From: Burkholderiales bacterium RIFCSPLOWO2_12_FULL_65_40 | GTDB lineage: Bacteria > Pseudomonadota > Gammaproteobacteria > Burkholderiales > Burkholderiaceae_C | Assembly (NCBI GenBank): GCA_001770955.1 | Contig: MESL01000021.1 | Span: 1-35,460, forward strand | Length of the DNA: 35,460 nucleotides | Reading direction: 5' to 3' | Shown here: in pieces, positions 26,535 through 35,460 of the stretch | Layout of the letters: each line of letters begins with the position of its first letter | Position numbering within the stretch: position 1 is the first letter of the stretch | Translations under genes and position numbers: made by a program | Notes under the pieces: generated by a model | Databases searched by the model: none | What the model was told of the DNA's origin: nothing | What the model saw: only the letters and a program-made list of their open reading frames with translations

Positions 26535-26755
26535 AATACCTGGTGCTGCTGGTCGTTCTGGTGCTGGGTTACGCATGGTGGCGCGGCCAGCGCCGCGCCG
26601 AATCACCGCCTCCCCGGCGCCCCACGTCGGCGGCCACGCCCCAGGACATGGTGGCCTGCGCCCACTGCGGCGTTCATCTGCCCCGCTCCGAAGCCCTGAC
26701 CCACGGCCCGCGCACCTATTGCTGCGCCGAGCACCAGCAGGAAGATGCTCACTGA
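26531..26755 (+). CDS. Small membrane-anchored Cys-rich protein (PP0621-like)
   Basis: The 74-residue protein has one N-terminal membrane helix (YLVLLVVLVLGYAWW), a short basic linker (RGQRRAESPPPRRP), and a C-terminal metal-binding-like cluster reading CAHCGVHLPRSEA and TYCCAEHQ. The CxxC and CC-x2-H pattern suggests one zinc site. PP0621-family proteins occur next to pilS in many proteobacteria, but their function is unknown. Its start overlaps the CcsA-like gene by 4 bp (ATGA) and its end overlaps pilS by 11 bp, so all three are almost certainly translated from one message. Confidence 0.85.
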   Translation: MKYLVLLVVLVLGYAWWRGQRRAESPPPRRPTSAATPQDMVACAHCGVHLPRSEALTHGPRTYCCAEHQQEDAH

Positions 26756-28472
26756 CTCCCTGCCCCCCGGCAGCAGCATGGCCTCGCTGCCGCTGGCCAT
26801 GGAAGACACCCCCTTTCTGCGCCTGTGGCATGGCTTTCTGACCGGCCGCGTCATGGTGGCCCTGGCGCTGCTGCTCTTGCAGGCCCTCGGCCAGCTGATC
26901 AACCAGAACGGCCAACCCGTGGTGCTGGCAGTCTGCCTGGCCTACTTCATGGCGGCCGTGGTGGTGCGCGTGGCGGCACGGCATGCGCCCCCTGCGCCCC
27001 ATGCGGGGGTGCAGTGGCTTCCCTCGATCGGGGTGGACCTGGCTGCCATGGCCACGCTGCAGTTGCTGCACACCGGCAGCCTGAACTTCACCCCCCTGTT
27101 TGGTCTGCCCATCCTGATGGCCTCGGTGCTGGGCACGCTCACGCTGGCCCTGGGCACCACGGCCGCTGTCACCCTGCTGCTGCTGAGCTGGGCCTGGTGG
27201 CTGGGCCAACTGGGCGTCGAGGGCGATGCCGCGCAGCGCTATCTCCAGGCGGCACTGACGGGCACCGGCTACTTCATCGCTGCGTTCCTGATGCACCAGC
27301 TTGCCTCGCGGCTGGTGCGCGAGCAGCAGGTGGCACAGCGCAGCAAGGTGGCTGCCCTGGTGCAAAGCCAGGTGAGCACCCTGGTGATCCAGAACCTGAC
27401 CGACGGCGTGCTGGTGGTGGACGAGGAATTCACCGTGCGCATGGCCAACCCGGCGGGCCTGACGCTGCTGGGCTGCACGCCCGGATCCCTCCCGCCCTTC
27501 ACCCTGGCCCAGACTGCGGCGTGGCAGCCCATGGTGGCGCTGGCAGGCCTGTCGTTCCAGCAAGACCAGCCGCAGGTGGCCGACGTGAACCTGCTGAGCG
27601 CCGGCCAGAGCCCGGTCGGGCTGCATGTGCGCACCTGGCTGACCTCGCCGCGCCATCTGGCGGCCGGTGTGCCCGGTTTCCGCCTGTGCGTGATGTTCCT
27701 GCACGACCTGCGCGAAATGCAGGCCCGGCTGCGCACCGAAAAGCTCGCCGCCATGGGCCGCATGTCGGCCGCCGTGGCGCACGAGATCCGCAACCCGCTG
27801 GCGGCCATCGTCCAGGCAAATGCCTTGCTCGATGAAGAGCTGCAGGACCCCACGCAGAAGCGCCTGACGCACATGGTGCAGCAGAACGCCGACCGCCTGG
27901 CCCGTATCGCCGAGGAAATCCTCGACATCGCCCGCGTGCAGCACCAGATCAGCCACGCCCCCGCCGCCACGCTGGCCCTGGACGACTGCGTGGCCCAGAT
28001 CTGGCGCGACTGGAGCGGGCACGACCCGGCGCGCCGCCAGGCCGTGGTGACACTGGACGCCGCACAGGTCCAGGTGGAATTCGATGCCGAGCACCTGCGC
28101 CGCGTGCTGGTCAACCTGCTCGACAATGCCCTGCGCTTCATGGGCCGCGAGCCCGATTCGCTGCAGATCACCACCCGCATCCACGCTCCCGGCCAGGCTT
28201 TTTTGCAGGTCTGGAGCGACGGTGCGCCCATGGACCAGTCGGTCGAACGCCACCTGTTCGAGCCCTTCTTTTCTTCCGAGAGCCGCTCCAGCGGTCTGGG
28301 CCTGTACATCTGCCGTGAGCTGTGCGAACGCCATGGCGCCGCCATCAGCTACCAGCGCGTGCACCGCCCTTGCCGCCGGGGCGACGTGGCGGGCAATGCC
28401 TTCACCGTGAGCTTCCGCAAGGCCGGCCGCCTGCAGGAACCGGCTTCCCTGTTTGACACCATCGTGGTTTGA
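26745..28472 (+). CDS. pilS: Sensor histidine kinase PilS
   Basis: PilS is the inner-membrane kinase that, with PilR, controls type IV pilin expression. The 575-residue protein has six hydrophobic helices (about residues 35-200), a PAS-like region (VIQNLTDGVLVVDEEFTVRMANPAG), the H-box MGRMSAAVAHEIRNPLAAI with the phosphorylated His near residue 346, and N-box NLLDNALRF. G-box features SSGLGLYICRELCERHG complete the ATPase domain. The start overlaps the preceding small gene by 11 bp and has GCAGGAAG just upstream; ATG at 26778 is an alternative. pilR follows directly. No pilA is present in the window. Confidence 0.93.
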   Translation: MLTDSLPPGSSMASLPLAMEDTPFLRLWHGFLTGRVMVALALLLLQALGQLINQNGQPVVLAVCLAYFMAAVVVRVAARHAPPAPHAGVQWLPSIGVDLAAMATLQLLHTGSLNFTPLFGLPILMASVLGTLTLALGTTAAVTLLLLSWAWWLGQLGVEGDAAQRYLQAALTGTGYFIAAFLMHQLASRLVREQQVAQRSKVAALVQSQVSTLVIQNLTDGVLVVDEEFTVRMANPAGLTLLGCTPGSLPPFTLAQTAAWQPMVALAGLSFQQDQPQVADVNLLSAGQSPVGLHVRTWLTSPRHLAAGVPGFRLCVMFLHDLREMQARLRTEKLAAMGRMSAAVAHEIRNPLAAIVQANALLDEELQDPTQKRLTHMVQQNADRLARIAEEILDIARVQHQISHAPAATLALDDCVAQIWRDWSGHDPARRQAVVTLDAAQVQVEFDAEHLRRVLVNLLDNALRFMGREPDSLQITTRIHAPGQAFLQVWSDGAPMDQSVERHLFEPFFSSESRSSGLGLYICRELCERHGAAISYQRVHRPCRRGDVAGNAFTVSFRKAGRLQEPASLFDTIVV

Positions 28473-28473
28473 T

Positions 28474-29941
<1,468 letters not shown>

Positions 29942-29961
<20 letters not shown>

Positions 29962-30553
29962 GCCCGCAGGCCATGCCCCCTGGGTGCAAGGCAGGCACGG
30001 CGGGGCGCGCCACATGGCATCGCCCAACTTCGGCCCCCGGCCCGCGCAGGCCTGCGTGGACCTGATCGTGGTGCATTCCATCAGCCTGCCGCCAGGGGAA
30101 TACGGCAGCCAGGCCGTGCAAGACCTGTTCATGAACCGCCTGGACTGGGATGCCCATCCCTACTTCCAGAGCATCCGCGGCCTGGAAGTATCGGCCCACT
30201 TTTTCATCGAACGCGACGGCACGCTGTGGCAGTTTGTCGACTGCGACCAGCGTGCCTGGCATGCGGGTGCCTCCAGTTACCGTGGACGCAGCCAGTGCAA
30301 CGACGACTCCGTGGGCATCGAACTGGAGGGGCTCGAAGGCGAGACTTTCGAGCCTGGCCAGTACCGTGCACTGGCCGCGCTGTGCGCCGACCTCGCCCGG
30401 CGCTACCCCATCGCCCACATCGCCGGACACGAGCACATCGCCCCCGGACGCAAGGCCGACCCGGGTGCTGGTTTCGACTGGCCGCGCCTGCAGCAAGCCC
30501 TGGCCTGGGATGCGCGGTTTTTTCCGGACGGGGTCCTGCCCATCCAGGGCTGA
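29942..30553 (+). CDS. ampD: N-acetylmuramoyl-L-alanine amidase AmpD
   Basis: AmpD is a cytoplasmic zinc amidase that cleaves the peptide from 1,6-anhydro-muropeptides during cell-wall recycling; loss of AmpD derepresses AmpC beta-lactamase where AmpR is present. The 203-residue protein has the Amidase_2 fold with zinc ligands in LIVVHSISLP (His), IAGHEHIAPGRKADPG (His and Asp), and the substrate region SAHFFIERDG and RAWHAGASSYRGRSQCNDDSVGIELEG. The start is inside the pilR 3' end (20-bp overlap), so it is translationally linked to pilR. The C-terminal FDWPRLQQAL is typical. Confidence 0.95.
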
Positions 30554-30704
30554 TATTTCGCCGGCGCATCCTGCGCCTCCACGCTCGCCGCCCCCATCCT
30601 GACGCCGCCCGCCTGTGCCCCTGAGCGCCGCTCCGGGGCCGCGCAGCCCTGCGCGCGGCCGCCATCCTGCAGCCAGCGGCCAGCAAGATGCAGCACACCT
30701 AGAT

Positions 30705-30720
30705 ACACTACATATAGTGT
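30705..30720. promoter_or_regulatory. NrdR box 1
   Basis: ACACTACATATAGTGT is close to the known NrdR consensus and is almost a perfect palindrome. It ends one base before the -35 hexamer of the nrdA promoter. Together with box 2, 32 bp downstream, it fits the usual paired arrangement about three helical turns apart. Confidence 0.9.
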
Positions 30721-30750
30721 TTGACACAGTAACTCAACTGTACCTATAGT
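30721..30750 (+). promoter_or_regulatory. Sigma-70 promoter of nrdA
   Basis: TTGACA (30721-30726) is a perfect -35 hexamer, followed after 18 bp by TATAGT (30745-30750) as -10. The transcript should start near 30757, leaving a leader of about 86 nt before nrdA. Both hexamers touch or overlap NrdR boxes, so repressor binding would block RNA polymerase. Confidence 0.85.
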
Positions 30751-30752
30751 GT
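30737..30752. promoter_or_regulatory. NrdR box 2
   Basis: ACTGTACCTATAGTGT matches the right half of the NrdR consensus well and the left half less well. It covers the -10 hexamer. NrdR is an ATP-cone repressor of ribonucleotide reductase genes; its gene is not in this window. Confidence 0.8.
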
Positions 30753-30842
30753 GCAATTGATCGACATCAATCGCACCTTCAGACACCCGGGCCCCCTGAC
30801 AACCTGCCCGGCACGATTTCCCGACCACACTGAGAGGACGCC

Positions 30843-33740
<2,898 letters not shown>

Positions 33741-33748
33741 ATCTGCGC

Positions 33749-33776
33749 GCGAGGCGCGCTGAAAAAGCGGCCTCGC
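33749..33776 (+). other. Hairpin between nrdA and nrdB
   Basis: GCGAGGC and GCCTCGC form a 7-bp stem whose loop contains a smaller CGCT/AGCG pairing. No T-run follows, so read-through into nrdB is expected; it may adjust mRNA stability or relative expression. Confidence 0.5.
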
Positions 33777-33868
33777 ATGTGTATTCAAGCAACAAAAATT
33801 CGCAGCGCAGTGCGCAAGCGCTTTTCATTTTGCAGCGCTGCTTCCATAATCCGAACACTGGAAAAACC

Positions 33869-35068
33869 ATGCTGACCTGGGACGAAGAAGTCACCTCCAC
33901 ATCGCAAACATCATTCGACGGCGGTCTGCAAAAAAACCGCTCGGTGGAATCGGCGCCGCCATCTTTCCCTCTTTCCGGTTTTCTTCCCCCCTCTTCTGCG
34001 ACGCTCGCCACCCCTCACCCCATAGCTCCCGATTCAGGAGCAGCCCGCCAGCACCGCGTCAATGCTGCCGACAAGCGCATCATCAACGGCAAGACCGACG
34101 TCAACCAGCTCGTGCCGTTCAAGTACAAATGGGCCTGGGAAAAATACCTCGCCACCTGCGCCAACCACTGGATGCCGCAGGAGGTGAACATGACGCGCGA
34201 CATCGCGCTGTGGAAAGACCCGCACGGTCTGACCGAAGATGAGCGCCGCATCATCAAGCGCAACCTTGGTTTCTTCGTCACCGCCGACTCGCTGGCCGCC
34301 AACAACATCGTGCTGGGCACCTACCGCCACATCACCGCGCCCGAGTGCCGCCAGTTCCTGTTGCGTCAGGCGTTCGAGGAAGCCATCCACACGCACGCCT
34401 ACCAGTACATCGTCGAGTCGCTCGGCCTCGATGAGGGTGAGATCTTCAACGCCTACAACGAAGTCCAGTCCATCCGCGACAAGGACCAGTTCCTGATCCC
34501 GTTCATCGAAGCGATCATGGATCCGGCCTTCCACACCGGCACGCCCGAGAACGACCAGACGCTGCTCAAGTCGCTGATCGTCTTCGCCTGTCTGATGGAG
34601 GGCCTGTTCTTCTACGTGGGGTTCACGCAGATCCTGGCCCTGGGCCGTCAGAACAAGATGACCGGTGCCGCCGAGCAGTACCAGTACATCCTGCGCGACG
34701 AGTCCATGCACTGCAACTTCGGCATCGATCTGATCAACCAGCTGAAGCTCGAAAACCCGCACCTCTGGACCGCGGAATTCAAAGCCGAGATCCACAGCCT
34801 TTTCCGGCGAGCCGTCGAGCTCGAATACCGCTACGCCGAGGACACCATGCCGCGCGGTGTGCTTGGCATGAATGCATCGATGTTCAAGGGCTACCTGCGC
34901 TACATCGCCAACCGCCGTGCCACCCAGATCGGCCTCGAACCCCTCTTCCCGAACGAAGAGAATCCATTCCCCTGGATGAGCGAGATGATCGACCTGAAGA
35001 AGGAGCGCAACTTCTTCGAAACCCGCGTCATCGAGTACCAGACCGGTGGTGCGCTCTCCTGGGACTAG
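33869..35068 (+). CDS. nrdB: Class Ia ribonucleotide reductase, beta subunit
   Basis: NrdB carries the di-iron tyrosyl radical that starts catalysis in NrdA. The 399-residue protein has iron ligands in [12 protein letters not shown] (Asp), [21 protein letters not shown] (Glu, His and the radical Tyr), and [14 protein letters not shown] (Glu) and [17 protein letters not shown] (Glu, His). It has an unusually long, low-complexity N-terminal stretch of about 65 residues before [23 protein letters not shown] use ATG at 33869 (MLTWDEEV), which matches the typical opening of this subfamily; the frame is open upstream to 33779 but looks non-coding. The C-terminal tail [18 protein letters not shown] would bind NrdA. 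Confidence 0.96.
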   Translation: MLTWDEEVTSTSQTSFDGGLQKNRSVESAPPSFPLSGFLPPSSATLATPHPIAPDSGAARQHRVNAADKRIINGKTDVNQLVPFKYKWAWEKYLATCANHWMPQEVNMTRDIALWKDPHGLTEDERRIIKRNLGFFVTADSLAANNIVLGTYRHITAPECRQFLLRQAFEEAIHTHAYQYIVESLGLDEGEIFNAYNEVQSIRDKDQFLIPFIEAIMDPAFHTGTPENDQTLLKSLIVFACLMEGLFFYVGFTQILALGRQNKMTGAAEQYQYILRDESMHCNFGIDLINQLKLENPHLWTAEFKAEIHSLFRRAVELEYRYAEDTMPRGVLGMNASMFKGYLRYIANRRATQIGLEPLFPNEENPFPWMSEMIDLKKERNFFETRVIEYQTGGALSWD

Positions 35069-35149
35069 TGCCGGCATCACTCCATGCAACTCCTCAACAC
35101 GCTCCGCCCCCACAGCACACAGCCATGCTGCTGCGCGAAGCGTTCCCGT

Positions 35150-35185
35150 ATTCATGGAGATGGGACGAACCCCATCTCCATGAAT
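35150..35185. repeat. Perfect 15-bp-stem hairpin
   Basis: ATTCATGGAGATGGG (35150-35164) and CCCATCTCCATGAAT (35171-35185) are exact inverted copies around loop ACGAAC. No T-tract follows. It lies 82 bp after nrdB and about 57 bp before the H1-like gene. It could be a non-canonical terminator or 3'-end stabiliser for nrdAB, a leader structure for the downstream gene, or a protein-binding palindrome. Confidence 0.85.
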
Positions 35186-35244
35186 CGCTCCTTGCCCAAT
35201 GCAGGCGTGGAGTGCTCTTTGCCCACTGACCCAAGGAGAAAATG

Positions 35245-35460
35245 ATGGCAACTGCGAAAAAACCGGCCGCCAAGAAGGCCGCCCCCGCGAAGAAGGCTGC
35301 GCCCGCCAAAAAGGCCGCAGCACCTGCTAAAAAAGTAGCGGCTCCCGCTAAAAAGGCTGCTGCTCCTGCGAAGAAGGCCGCTGCACCCGCCAAGAAGGCT
35401 GCGGCCCCTGCGAAGAAGGCCGCTGCACCCGCCAAGAAGGCTGCGGCCCCTGCGAAGAAG
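35245..35460 (+). CDS. Histone H1-like DNA-binding protein (partial)
   Basis: The 72 codons present encode MATAKKPAAKKAAPAKK and then a run of KKAAAPA-type heptads, rich in Lys, Ala and Pro, with no stop before the window ends. Such tails are found in bacterial H1-like proteins (HctB/AlgP type) that bind DNA non-specifically and compact the nucleoid. AAGGAGA lies just upstream; of two adjacent ATG codons (35242 and 35245) the second has the better spacing. The DNA itself is highly repetitive (units of about 21 bp), so copy number may vary between strains and in assemblies. Confidence 0.85.
   Translation, partial: MATAKKPAAKKAAPAKKAAPAKKAAAPAKKVAAPAKKAAAPAKKAAAPAKKAAAPAKKAAAPAKKAAAPAKK

Noticed and set aside
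35094..35435. A minus-strand frame encoding Ala-Gly-Phe repeats, at first sight a silk-like protein
   Set aside because: It is the antisense reading of the KKAAAPA repeats; the plus-strand frame has the ribosome-binding site and a known protein type.

Overview
The window reads as a chromosomal segment of a GC-rich betaproteobacterium, most likely a member of the Comamonadaceae close to Acidovorax. This rests on the dusB-fis-purH order, a pilSR-ampD block behind ffh and a CcsA-type gene, an nrdAB pair followed by a lysine/alanine/proline-rich histone H1-like protein, and several dispersed palindromic repeats of a style familiar from that family. The species is not determined. Most of the window is core housekeeping sequence.

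Layout. At 118-3083 (minus) lie purH, fis and dusB, a purine, nucleoid and tRNA-modification operon. At 3232-5372 a small membrane protein converges on a large phosphotransferase-kinase fusion. At 5460-9878 (minus) is a three-gene ABC export system: ATPase, double-FtsX permease and HlyD-type adaptor. A 267-bp transposon-like element with 30-bp terminal inverted repeats starts 29 bp upstream of the ATPase start codon. At 10329-15053 (minus) are a membrane diguanylate cyclase, RarD, YchF and a MOSC protein. At 15139-18883 (plus) are a UbiH-type monooxygenase, DsbC and an M61 peptidase, then an enoyl-CoA hydratase, a tRNA-Met and a universal stress protein. At 20604-22473 are a small exported protein and miaB.

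The main accessory segment is 22607-24255. An Xre-type regulator and a divergent lipoprotein built from two tandem copies of one domain sit between two direct copies of a terminator-plus-palindrome module. A perfect 6-bp inverted repeat in the shared intergenic region is a good candidate operator. After it come ffh (minus) and the tightly packed chain of CcsA-like protein, small Cys-rich protein, PilS, PilR and AmpD (plus).

At 30705-30752 a consensus-like sigma-70 promoter is embedded between two NrdR-type boxes 32 bp apart, which explains control of nrdA and probably nrdB. The window ends inside an H1-like gene preceded by a perfect 15-bp-stem hairpin.

No CRISPR array, prophage or complete insertion sequence was seen. 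The most unusual signals are the repeat-flanked regulator/lipoprotein pair, the small mobile element at the efflux operon, a palindromic element overlapping a start codon, and a possible repeat fragment carried inside the M61 reading frame.
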